A DNA stretch of 16,620 nucleotides. Origin: an uncultured Saprospiraceae bacterium. GTDB lineage: Bacteria > Bacteroidota > Bacteroidia > Chitinophagales > Saprospiraceae. The position numbers and the translations under genes are program-made. The stretch's first letter is position 1. The number at the start of each line of letters is the position of its first letter. Below the pieces are notes generated by a model, which was given only the letters and a program-made list of their open reading frames with translations, ran no database searches and was not told the DNA's origin. Shown piece by piece: positions 1 through 7,491 of this stretch. The stretch lies in assembly GCA_938039305.1 (NCBI GenBank), contig CALHUZ010000139.1, forward strand, positions 1 to 16,620, written 5' to 3'.

Positions 1-38
1 GAGCGTATAGCAGGAGAGTAATTGACGTTTCGCGTTGT

Positions 39-605
39 TTATCTTCTGACTATTGCGGGCTCAGCAGATCTGATTTCATATGATTGAAAAAGCTGGAAGA
101 CATACTTAAAAGCTTCGATCAATTTGCTGCCAAGGCCACAGAGATGTAAGGAAGAGATCTTATGGTATGTTGGATAATTGTATAGGTCATGTATGACCTT
201 AGTATTAGCTTGAAAATACTCTCTTGACCTTTTGTGTTGAATACAAAATTCAGAAAGATCCTTGAATAACTCAAGCATCAATTCAGACCATATTGTACTT
301 AATTCTTGCTGATAATAGGCTTTGAGGATTTCTTTGCGATTGATATAAGGGAAGTTAGATATCAAAGAAGCAGCTTCTACTTGAGCCTCATAGGGATCGA
401 GAAATGCCCCATGTGGGTTAAGTATACCGCCTAGTTCAAAGTCTTTAAAAGTGATACAAATTGTCTCATTAAAGTCGTGCAACTTGTGATGAAAATGACG
501 TCTATGCGCATTAAGAAACCTCACCTGGCTAGATGAGACGCATTCGAATCCTGAAGCTATCAACACTGCCGGATGCAGAGCGATAGTCGCTACATTAGGT
601 TCCAT
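39..605 (-). CDS. Hypothetical protein, 188 aa, family not recognised
   Basis: A complete reading frame from ATG to TAA that I cannot assign to a family. It has no signal peptide and no obvious membrane segment, so it is probably cytoplasmic. The N-terminal third has a His/Arg-rich stretch (HRRHFHHKLH, about residues 34-43). The rest looks alpha-helical, with several aromatic and Leu-rich amphipathic segments (about residues 90-185) and two Cys residues in that part. It is the last of three same-strand genes after a WYL regulator and a vWA-like protein. The gap to the vWA gene is 157 bp and holds two inverted repeats just upstream of this start, so it may have its own promoter. The coding call rests on length, a clean ATG start and co-orientation. 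It may work with its upstream neighbours, but that is inference. Confidence 0.6.
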   Translation of the reverse strand: MEPNVATIALHPAVLIASGFECVSSSQVRFLNAHRRHFHHKLHDFNETICITFKDFELGGILNPHGAFLDPYEAQVEAASLISNFPYINRKEILKAYYQQELSTIWSELMLELFKDLSEFCIQHKRSREYFQANTKVIHDLYNYPTYHKISSLHLCGLGSKLIEAFKYVFQLFQSYEIRSAEPAIVRR

Positions 606-641
606 TACACATTACAATTTAATGTAATATATAACTTATTG

Positions 642-670
642 ATTAACAAACAAAATATACGATTGTTAAT
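642..670. promoter_or_regulatory. Inverted repeat upstream of the 188-aa hypothetical gene
   Basis: ATTAACA (642-648) and TGTTAAT (664-670) are perfect 7-bp inverted arms around a 15-nt spacer. They lie about 37 bp upstream of the minus-strand start at 605. A second small inverted repeat, ATTACA (611-616) and TGTAAT (623-628), sits directly before the start codon. Two spaced symmetric arms upstream of a gene suggest an operator for a dimeric regulator, possibly the nearby WYL protein. The DNA is very AT-rich, so chance symmetry is possible. Confidence 0.3.
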
Positions 671-762
671 GTTTTTGCCTAGTTTCTGACGATCGCTCTG
701 AGCTGGCTAAAAATGGGGCTCTATTTTTACGTTTTATGTTACTATATCGCAAGTGAACAAGC

Positions 763-1407
763 TTAAGCAGCCACTTGAGTTTCAGAATTTAGTTGATTGC
801 TGATCTGTTGAAGGCGCCATTGTCTTTTAAGTTGAGCGATCAAGAAGTTACGTTCCTTACTTGTTCTTGGAGGTCTGCAGATATAATAATTATGGATACC
901 TATATGCTTGGCAACTTGAGGGAATAGTGCTCCTGTGCCAATCATGGTGAACTTCCAGCCTTCTCCTGTAAGCGAAGTGATGATTGTTCTAAGTGTACAA
1001 GCCGTATACTTCTTCGAGCTTTCATCTTTTCCATCGGAGAATATGGATACCTGATGACTATCTGCATGTTCTCTTAGGTGCGATAGTGCTCTCCATGTGG
1101 CTATACTTCCGCCGATCGCATCGAATAGAGCCTTGTTTGAACCTTGCTTATTAATGGTTTCATTGAAGTGCGTAGCTTGATTGATGTGCACATCATGACA
1201 CACACACTTGATGAGACCCTGAGTGATGGTCATAATCGTGATGTTGTGCTTCTGTGAGTTGTGTTTTGATTCTGATTGTCTGATGGAGTCTAGCGAATCA
1301 TTAACTCGGGCCAAAATGTCTTTTTCTGTTGGAGCATGAGTGCTATTCATATCTACTATGAAGAGATGGTGTACAGTGAAAGGGGTTCTATTAGCAAAGG
1401 CTGTCAT
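763..1407 (-). CDS. von Willebrand factor A (vWA)-like domain protein, 214 aa
   Basis: The protein appears to be a single vWA (Rossmann-like) domain with a short basic tail. What I see, in order: a hydrophobic first strand ending in a MIDAS-like loop (FIVDMNST, D19-x-N21-x-T23, where the canonical motif is DxSxS); a 'GSNKALFDAIG' segment (89-99) matching the TLYDAI-type second MIDAS element; and 'SIFSDGKDES' (121-130) matching the conserved TDGxDxS loop. The last strand is 'WKFTMIGTG' (151-159). vWA domains bind a divalent metal and mediate protein-protein contacts. There is no signal peptide or membrane segment, so it should act inside the cell. It lies 159 bp downstream of a WYL regulator and 157 bp upstream of an unknown gene on the same strand. 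Its partner and role are unknown. The start is ATG at 1407. Confidence 0.7.
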   Translation of the reverse strand: MTAFANRTPFTVHHLFIVDMNSTHAPTEKDILARVNDSLDSIRQSESKHNSQKHNITIMTITQGLIKCVCHDVHINQATHFNETINKQGSNKALFDAIGGSIATWRALSHLREHADSHQVSIFSDGKDESSKKYTACTLRTIITSLTGEGWKFTMIGTGALFPQVAKHIGIHNYYICRPPRTSKERNFLIAQLKRQWRLQQISNQLNSETQVAA

Positions 1408-1485
1408 TGGATAGAGGTTTTTGGTTTAAATAATAATGCTAATTAAAAGATCATCGTGCAAGGTATTTGCATGAAAGATTTTACG

Positions 1486-1518
1486 CATATATAACTATCA
1501 GATAGTCAGTCATATATG
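1486..1518. repeat. Nested inverted repeat between the WYL and vWA genes
   Basis: The outer arms CATATAT (1486-1492) and ATATATG (1512-1518) enclose a near-perfect palindrome, ACTATC-A-GATAGT (1494-1506). It lies 48 bp beyond the WYL stop codon and 78 bp upstream of the vWA start, reading on the minus strand. There is no T-run next to it, so it is a poor rho-independent terminator. It could be an operator for the vWA gene or an mRNA hairpin. Confidence 0.3.
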
Positions 1519-1566
1519 AGTCATTATTTGATTTTATGAAATGAAAGAGGTAGAGGTGATGAAGAT

Positions 1567-2574
1567 CTAATATCGATCCTTCATCTCTCTGATTATTCTT
1601 TTCATCTCACTAACAAGAGTAGTAGGGGAGGTTACCTTAAGGTTCATATGATAAGACATGAGCTCGGACATCAGCTCATAATTGATGATGACTTCGATCT
1701 GAAATGTAGCTTGCCCTGTCTCTTGTCGCAGTAGCTTCTGAGACGGGTGAAGAGGTTTGCTTTTAAAATAATCGATCTGTATACCGTAGACTTCAAAGAC
1801 TACTTTTTCTACCTGCCTTTCTTTGATCACACTCACTCCTACGACTTGATCGAAGTACTTCTTAGCACCAGCTTTTTCTAATTCTACATAAGGTGAGATA
1901 CTCGGAGTGATGTCTTTTATTCTATCTAACGCATATACGCGATTGTCATCTTGTTGATGATCATAGCTGAGTAAGTACCATCTATTTTTGTATTCCTTAA
2001 GCAGTTGTGGACTGATGATCCTACTTTTAGACTTACGTCCAAATGGCTGATAGACTATCGACGACGTCTCCTTTTGCTTGATGAGTTGATATAGCTTGTA
2101 GAGCCACTTCTGTCCTGGCGCATCTACTTCATGATCAAACTGAATAATTGGGTTTGACTTCTTCTTCTGTCTGTCCAGACTACTTTCCAGTTTTGTCAAG
2201 ATGTTATGGATACCTGTGGCTTCTCGTACTTCCATGAACTGCTCAATCATAGACATCGCATCTTGCAGCAGCTGTGAGTCAGTTTTATTGATCGGGCTCT
2301 CGGTTAAGGTGTATTTAGGATCACTGTAGTAGTACGTCTTTTCCTTGCGATCATAATCTATTGGGGCAAAGTAGCCCAAGATCTCATTAGAGCGCATGGC
2401 TGATATGTCATACTTGATCGTCCTCTCTGATACTTTTACTGAGCTGCCTGTACCGGCAAATATATCTTCCTTACAAGCTTCCGCAAGTTCCCTCCAAGTC
2501 CATTGTCGATCGATATCTCTCAGACATCGATCTATGGTCCGATACCGGATGATCGCATGCTTGTTAGTAGCCAT
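1567..2574 (-). CDS. WYL-domain helix-turn-helix transcriptional regulator, 335 aa
   Basis: A DNA-binding regulator with a ligand-sensing WYL domain. The N-terminal winged helix is at about residues 8-85, with the typical recognition segment 'SERTIKYDISAM' (49-60). A helical linker (about 95-140) is followed by the WYL domain (about 155-235). That domain carries the Sm-like strand 'SSIVYQPFGR' (171-180), the W199-Y200-L201 triad in 'NRWYLLSYD', and 'ALDRIKDI' (215-222). The C-terminal extension (about 250-335) matches the usual WCX region, and the length is normal for the family. WYL proteins bind nucleic acid or nucleotide ligands and often repress or activate stress and phage-defence genes. 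It is the first gene of a three-gene minus-strand set and is divergent from the sensor kinase at 2857, so it could control either side. The start is ATG at 2574. Confidence 0.88.
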   Translation of the reverse strand: MATNKHAIIRYRTIDRCLRDIDRQWTWRELAEACKEDIFAGTGSSVKVSERTIKYDISAMRSNEILGYFAPIDYDRKEKTYYYSDPKYTLTESPINKTDSQLLQDAMSMIEQFMEVREATGIHNILTKLESSLDRQKKKSNPIIQFDHEVDAPGQKWLYKLYQLIKQKETSSIVYQPFGRKSKSRIISPQLLKEYKNRWYLLSYDHQQDDNRVYALDRIKDITPSISPYVELEKAGAKKYFDQVVGVSVIKERQVEKVVFEVYGIQIDYFKSKPLHPSQKLLRQETGQATFQIEVIINYELMSELMSYHMNLKVTSPTTLVSEMKRIIREMKDRY

Positions 2575-2723
2575 AGTATAAAGATAGATCGATTCGCTAT
2601 GATTGCAACCTCGACTTTTTTATATTGAAGACGGATTTGTAGCTCAAGCTCATACCATAGAGGCGAGTTGATTCGATAATCCTCATATTCTTTGGCTCAC
2701 AACAACTGCCAAGCTTTACTAAC

Positions 2724-2739
2724 GATCGATCGATCGATC
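2724..2739. repeat. (GATC)4 tandem palindrome in the divergent intergenic region
   Basis: Four perfect GATC copies in a row, 16 bp and self-complementary at every register. It lies between the divergent WYL regulator and kinase genes, in an otherwise unremarkable 282-bp spacer (2575-2856). It would be a cluster of methylation sites if the host has a GATC methyltransferase, or a cruciform-prone or protein-binding element. Confidence 0.5.
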
Positions 2740-2787
2740 AGGAGTAATTGTACAGGGTATTATCAGTTCTTATCAACTCCCCCCAAA

Positions 2788-2818
2788 ATTGCTAAGTACT
2801 TTCTGTTACATTAGCAAT
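2788..2818. promoter_or_regulatory. Inverted repeat (8-bp arms, 15-nt spacer) upstream of the first kinase
   Basis: ATTGCTAA (2788-2795) and TTAGCAAT (2811-2818) are perfect 8-bp arms, 38 bp upstream of the kinase ATG. The downstream arm is followed directly by TATCTTTA (2820-2827), a 7-of-8 match to the Bacteroidota -7 box TAnnTTTG. This places the repeat where a repressor or activator would sit. I saw no well-spaced TTG -33 element, so the promoter part is tentative. Confidence 0.35.
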
Positions 2819-2856
2819 CTATCTTTAAAGTAATTCTCTACAATTTCTAATGACCT

Positions 2857-5085
2857 ATGGGAATCAAAAACCAAATTGTTCTTACCCTTTTGTTGTTGTC
2901 ATTTGCTCAATCTTTGGTTGCACAAAGCTATCTTGACTCGATTCGTATTGATTCGTTGAAAAATGCTTTGCAAGTGTTAGATCGCGATTCACATTATGTG
3001 AACACAATATTAGAATTGAATGCGACATTACGACGAACTGATCTAAAAAAGGAATCTATTTCCTTTGCAGAAGAAAGCTACAAGGTATCACAGAAGCTAA
3101 GTTGGACAAAAGGGATGGCAGACAGTCAAGAATCCCTTGGGTTATCATATGAATCATTGTATGAATATGATAAAGCAGAAGAGGCGTATTTGCTAATGCT
3201 TGACATTTGGGAAGAAGAAGAAAACACTTTGGGCATCATTGATAGTTACTATAATTTAGGGATTGTATGCTACATGATTGGTGAATTTGAAAAATCGCTG
3301 GCATACTATTATAAGGCGATGGAAATTCCCCAAGAGGAATGGTCCAAATTGAAATATTCCAAGGCCCTAAATGTCATTGGTACAATTCACTATAGGATGA
3401 GCAACTATGATAAGGCAATTCCAATTTTGAATCAGAGTTTAAAATTAAAGAGGGAGATCGGAGATCCAAGACAAATATCTATGACTTTAAATAATTTGGC
3501 ATTAGTACATAATTCTATAGCAGATTATCGGAAGTCTTTAGAGCTGAATGAGGAGTCTATGGCTATCAAATTGAACAATAATGACATAAGAGGTGTGGCT
3601 ACATCTTTGCTTAATATAGGGAATATATATGCTGACATTGGTGAATACGAAAATGCAGAAGAGTATTACCACAAATGTGTGAACATAGCTGATTCTCTTC
3701 AGTCTGACTTTATTCTTGCGACAGCATATCACTCATTAGCTATAGTATATTTTGATTTAAGAGATATTCAAAATTCCATAGAATATTATGACAAAGCATT
3801 TGCATTACAATTAGAAATAGGAGATCAGGAAAAGCTAGCTGACTTACACAAAGGTCTCGGAGATGTATATTTCTATAATGGGGAATATCAAAATGCCATA
3901 TTGAATTTTCAAGAAGCAAACAAAATCGCTTATGAAATTGGTGTGATAATTCTGCAGATCAGATCACATGTTAAACTAGCTAACTCCTATCTGATTTTAA
4001 ATAGGAATAAACTTGCCTTATCTAACTATCAAAAAGCAAAATATTTATCGGATAGCAACATTTCCCATGAACTAAAAGTTGCAACTCACGAAGGCCTTGC
4101 AAAGTATTATACGAAAAATCAACAATTCAAAAATGCACTATTTCATCAGAAACAATATTCGTTATACAAGGATAGCTTATTGAATGATGATAAGTTGAAA
4201 GATGTCGCCCAGGCTGAGGTGCGAATTGTTTTCAATCGAAAAATTAAGGAAGACAGCCTGTCATATGCAAATGCTCAACAGGTTTTACAACTACGCCATG
4301 AGGTAGAAATTCAGGAAAGCTGGAATAAATTAGTGCTTAGTATGTTTATTTCTGGGTTTATGTTTCTCTTATTAGTTGGTGGTTATTGGTTATACGTCAT
4401 TATCAAAAGAAAAAATATTTTATTAGAAATACAAAAGGAAGAGATCAATGAGAAAAGTAATCAAAATGAATTTCTTGTAAAAGAGATCCATCATCGAGTC
4501 AAAAATAATCTTCAGATTTTATCCAGTCTGCTAAGTCTGCAATCAAATTATATCACAAATGACGAAGCTGCTGAGGCGATCAAAGAGGGACGTAATCGAG
4601 TTGAGTCTATGGGGATGATCCATCAGAGATTATACAGTGGAGAAGATAAATCGGCTATTGACATGACTGAGTATATAGATGATGTCTGCGCATATCTAAA
4701 GGATTCATTTCTCTTGAAGGATAGAAAAGTAAATATCGTCAGTAATTGTGAAGTAGGTCTTGCTGATGTTGAAACAGTGATACCGCTTGGATTGATCATT
4801 AATGAACTCATTACAAATTCGATCAAGTACGCATTTGACGAAGGTGAAGAAGGTGAGATCAATGTGACGCTTACAGAAAATAAGAATGATCAACTTTGTC
4901 TAATTGTCTCAGATGATGGCAAAGGAATGCAAGAAGATAATGAGCATAAAAAAAGATCAACAAATTTCGGAAGTGATCTGGTCAATGTTTTGATCAAAAA
5001 ACTGAAAGGTACATTGACCCAAGATGTATCTGATGGATATACCACCACAATAGTTTTTGATCGCTATAACCTTATTGAATCTTAG
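2857..5085 (+). CDS. TPR-repeat membrane sensor histidine kinase (HisKA_2 type), 742 aa
   Basis: A two-component sensor kinase of the Bacteroidota TPR type. A signal peptide (residues 1-22, cleavage VA|Q) is followed by a long periplasmic tetratricopeptide array (about 60-445; repeated YxxAxxxY/AxxxLG patterns, roughly eight or nine units), which probably senses a protein or peptide. A single membrane helix follows (about 492-513) and then a short coiled-coil linker. The cytoplasmic HisKA_2 dimerisation domain has 'EIHHRVKNNLQ', with H546 as the likely phospho-acceptor. The HATPase domain has an N-box 'GLIINELITNS' (645-655) and a G1 box D686-D-G688-K-G690. All catalytic motifs are intact. 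It is a paralogue of the kinase at 5512. A LytTR response regulator downstream on the opposite strand is the likely phosphorylation partner. The start is ATG at 2857. Confidence 0.9.
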   Translation: MGIKNQIVLTLLLLSFAQSLVAQSYLDSIRIDSLKNALQVLDRDSHYVNTILELNATLRRTDLKKESISFAEESYKVSQKLSWTKGMADSQESLGLSYESLYEYDKAEEAYLLMLDIWEEEENTLGIIDSYYNLGIVCYMIGEFEKSLAYYYKAMEIPQEEWSKLKYSKALNVIGTIHYRMSNYDKAIPILNQSLKLKREIGDPRQISMTLNNLALVHNSIADYRKSLELNEESMAIKLNNNDIRGVATSLLNIGNIYADIGEYENAEEYYHKCVNIADSLQSDFILATAYHSLAIVYFDLRDIQNSIEYYDKAFALQLEIGDQEKLADLHKGLGDVYFYNGEYQNAILNFQEANKIAYEIGVIILQIRSHVKLANSYLILNRNKLALSNYQKAKYLSDSNISHELKVATHEGLAKYYTKNQQFKNALFHQKQYSLYKDSLLNDDKLKDVAQAEVRIVFNRKIKEDSLSYANAQQVLQLRHEVEIQESWNKLVLSMFISGFMFLLLVGGYWLYVIIKRKNILLEIQKEEINEKSNQNEFLVKEIHHRVKNNLQILSSLLSLQSNYITNDEAAEAIKEGRNRVESMGMIHQRLYSGEDKSAIDMTEYIDDVCAYLKDSFLLKDRKVNIVSNCEVGLADVETVIPLGLIINELITNSIKYAFDEGEEGEINVTLTENKNDQLCLIVSDDGKGMQEDNEHKKRSTNFGSDLVNVLIKKLKGTLTQDVSDGYTTTIVFDRYNLIES

Positions 5086-5511
5086 GAAGTCAGAAATCAA
5101 TCTCTTTTTTATAACATGATATGTTTTAAACTGAGCAAGTACTATCTGATATAAGGTTAGTGCTTGAATTAAGGACTCATTTTCCCCTTTAAAGGGGATG
5201 GTACACGTCAATTCTAAGGCTTAATTTTAAGGATTGTTTAAAGCGGTTAGAGATGCTTCTATGGGGTTTTGTATAATTCATTTTATGTCAAGACAATCCT
5301 TGTTAACATTGGTTCCGCCGATGTTAACTACTGTAAGCATAGCTGAAAAAACCTATATCGAATTGAAGTGATGATGATTGACGAAGTCTTATAGTGCCTT
5401 CAAATTTCTGAATAATCAGCATGAAGTCATATTTGTATTTGAAAAGGAAGGTTTACCATTTCTATGATTTGAGATATCAATTTGCTCCAATAATTATGTC
5501 AATAATATTTT
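5086..5511. other. 426-bp non-coding spacer rich in inverted repeats
   Basis: I see no convincing gene in this stretch between the two kinases. It holds three clear symmetric elements: the perfect palindrome CCCCTTTAAAGGGG (5184-5197); 9-bp arms AAGGATTGT (5229-5237) and ACAATCCTT (5293-5301) around a 55-nt interval; and, directly after that, GTTAACAT (5302-5309) with ATGTTAAC (5321-5328) around an 11-nt loop. The spacing suggests a structured RNA, a regulatory region for the second kinase, or a decayed small mobile element. None of the three is followed by a good T-run. Confidence 0.45.
5302..5328. repeat. Perfect 8-bp inverted repeat with 11-nt loop
   Basis: GTTAACAT (5302-5309) and ATGTTAAC (5321-5328) flank a GC-richer loop. 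The element abuts the right arm of the longer AAGGATTGT/ACAATCCTT inverted repeat (5229-5301). Each half contains the palindrome GTTAAC. It could be a hairpin or a dimer-binding operator. Confidence 0.4.
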
Positions 5512-7473
5512 TTGAAAAATAGATTCCTACATTCATCTGCAGCTATTATACTTCTGGCAACATTATGGCATACAGCCATTAGTGCCCAAAAGACAGATTG
5601 TAAGTATTGTGATAGTCTATTATCTGTATCTGTATTGAGTGATCATGACTTTGAATCATTATCAGAGGCGTTATTCAATCTTAACTACCTTCAATCAAAT
5701 CAATCCTTTCAGCTTTATCGAAAGGGCATTTACAAAGCACTTGATCAAGGTAAGGTAACCATAGCAGCTGAATTGCTGACAAGACTCGCTGACAATTACA
5801 ATGAGGTTTCTCAACCAGATTCAGCCAGTTATTACATCAACTCGGCAGTTGATATCTTCAAGAGAATAGAAGATGAGTTAGGGTACGCGAGAACGGCTAA
5901 TCTCCGCAGAATCTTAGCCGTTGACGATAATGATTTCTTAGAATCACTTGACATATCATATGAGGCTTTGGAGATATTTCAAAAGTATGATGATCGAGTT
6001 GGAATGGCTATATCTTATCGTGATATAGGTTCTGTGCTTCTTCAACAGAAGAAGTATGAGGAGGGTTTAGATTATTGCCTTAGAGGAGTTGAGTATCTGG
6101 AAGAAGTTGACTTTTGGTATGAGTTACAATTCACTTATCAACGGATCGCAATTGCATATAAGAATTTAGGTGAATTTGAGAAGGCCCATAACTATATATC
6201 GAAGTCAATAAACGCTTGTCGAAATTTGCAGTTCTTTAGGGCCAATCAGGGCTTAGCTAATAAGTACTGGACGGTAGGCTATATATATGAAGGTCAGACA
6301 AAGTTGGAGGAGGCCCTCACTTATTATGACTCTTCTAAGTATTACGCTTCGCTCGTAGGTTATAGTGATATTGATAGGTGGATTTTCAACTATAAAGGTG
6401 GTGTATATCTAAAGCAAGAAAAATACAACGAAGCTTTAACAGAATTTGAAAATGTGCTTGAAGAAATTGCTCAGAGCAAATTGGAGACAAGTGCATATGA
6501 TTTTTACCTGCCTGTTTATGCGAACTTGCTCGACTGTTATAAAGGACTTGGAGATTATAAGAAAGCGGTAGAGGTGCAAGGGCTTATAACATTGGCTAAG
6601 GATAGCGCCTTCGTGATTGAATCTGAAAAACAAGCACTTGAGTTACGAACTAAGTATGAGACGTCTCAAAAAGAACAGCGAATTATCACACTGCAAAAGG
6701 ACAAGAAAGTACAACGACGTTTTCTGCTCTTAGGAGGTTTGTTATTATTGATGCTTTCGCTTTTAGCAGTGTTCCTCATGAGAAGTATCAGATATCGAAA
6801 TCGTACCAATACACTGCTGCAATCTCAAAAATATGAAATTGTTAAAAAGAGTGATCATAATGAGATGCTAGTGAAAGAAATCCATCACAGAGTCAAAAAT
6901 AACCTTCAAATACTATCAAGTTTACTCAGTTTGCAATCCGATGCCGAAGATAATGAGGAAGTGCTGGGAGCTCTTCAAGAGGGCAGGAATAGGGTAGAGT
7001 CCATGGGTATGATTCATCAGCGATTATACACGAAGGAGTCTATGAGTTCTATCAACATGAAAGAGTACATACCTGACTTGTGTGATTATTTGAAAGATTT
7101 GTCTATTTCGGCTGAGCGAAATATTGAAATTGATTCGGAGGTTTCAATTGAGTTAGTTGATGTTGAGACAGCTATACCTTTAGGGCTCATCGTCAATGAG
7201 TTGATCACTAATTCTATGAAGTATGCTTTTGACAACTCCGACAAAGGATTTATAAAAGTGAAACTTTGGATGAATAAAGAGGGAAAGCTTTGCTTACATG
7301 TCTATGATGATGGTGACGGTAAGAAAGCAGTGATCTCAGATCTTAAGTCTACACACTTTGGTTCTAAGCTTGTTTCTATTCTTAGCAAAAAGCTGAACGG
7401 TGAAATTGCTATTGATTCATCTCATGGATACTCCACTTTGATCAAATTTGAACGATATAAGCTTGCAGTCTAA
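5512..7473 (+). CDS. TPR-repeat membrane sensor histidine kinase (HisKA_2 type), 653 aa, TTG start
   Basis: A paralogue of the kinase at 2857, with the same layout and a shorter TPR array. The signal peptide is residues 1-25 (cleavage SA|Q), the periplasmic TPR region about 60-370, and a coiled-coil stretch about 370-400. The membrane helix is about 403-423. HisKA_2 has 'EIHHRVKNNLQ' with H459 as the likely phospho-acceptor; the HATPase N-box is 'GLIVNELITNS' (558-568) and the G1 box D599-D-G601-D-G603. No in-frame ATG precedes the signal peptide: an in-frame stop lies at 5503-5505, so TTG at 5512 is the only usable start. An ATG at 5496 in another frame would join this frame if the T6 tract (5508-5513) lost one T. 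The gene ends 18 bp from the convergent LytTR regulator, its probable partner. Confidence 0.88.
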   Translation: MKNRFLHSSAAIILLATLWHTAISAQKTDCKYCDSLLSVSVLSDHDFESLSEALFNLNYLQSNQSFQLYRKGIYKALDQGKVTIAAELLTRLADNYNEVSQPDSASYYINSAVDIFKRIEDELGYARTANLRRILAVDDNDFLESLDISYEALEIFQKYDDRVGMAISYRDIGSVLLQQKKYEEGLDYCLRGVEYLEEVDFWYELQFTYQRIAIAYKNLGEFEKAHNYISKSINACRNLQFFRANQGLANKYWTVGYIYEGQTKLEEALTYYDSSKYYASLVGYSDIDRWIFNYKGGVYLKQEKYNEALTEFENVLEEIAQSKLETSAYDFYLPVYANLLDCYKGLGDYKKAVEVQGLITLAKDSAFVIESEKQALELRTKYETSQKEQRIITLQKDKKVQRRFLLLGGLLLLMLSLLAVFLMRSIRYRNRTNTLLQSQKYEIVKKSDHNEMLVKEIHHRVKNNLQILSSLLSLQSDAEDNEEVLGALQEGRNRVESMGMIHQRLYTKESMSSINMKEYIPDLCDYLKDLSISAERNIEIDSEVSIELVDVETAIPLGLIVNELITNSMKYAFDNSDKGFIKVKLWMNKEGKLCLHVYDDGDGKKAVISDLKSTHFGSKLVSILSKKLNGEIAIDSSHGYSTLIKFERYKLAV

Positions 7474-7491
7474 GAGATGTTCTTATTCAAG

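Noticed and set aside
682..720. GAGC...GCTC hairpin followed by T-rich DNA, terminator-like on the plus strand
   Set aside because: The stem is only four to five pairs and no plus-strand gene ends there; the flanking genes are on the minus strand.
2579..2586. TATCTTTA box on the minus strand before the WYL gene, with TTG 19 bp upstream
   Set aside because: The spacing looks good, but the box is only 4 bp from the ATG, which would require leaderless transcription.
4957..5211. Minus-strand frame of 84 codons over the first kinase's 3' end
   Set aside because: It overlaps a well-supported gene on the other strand and shows no domain.
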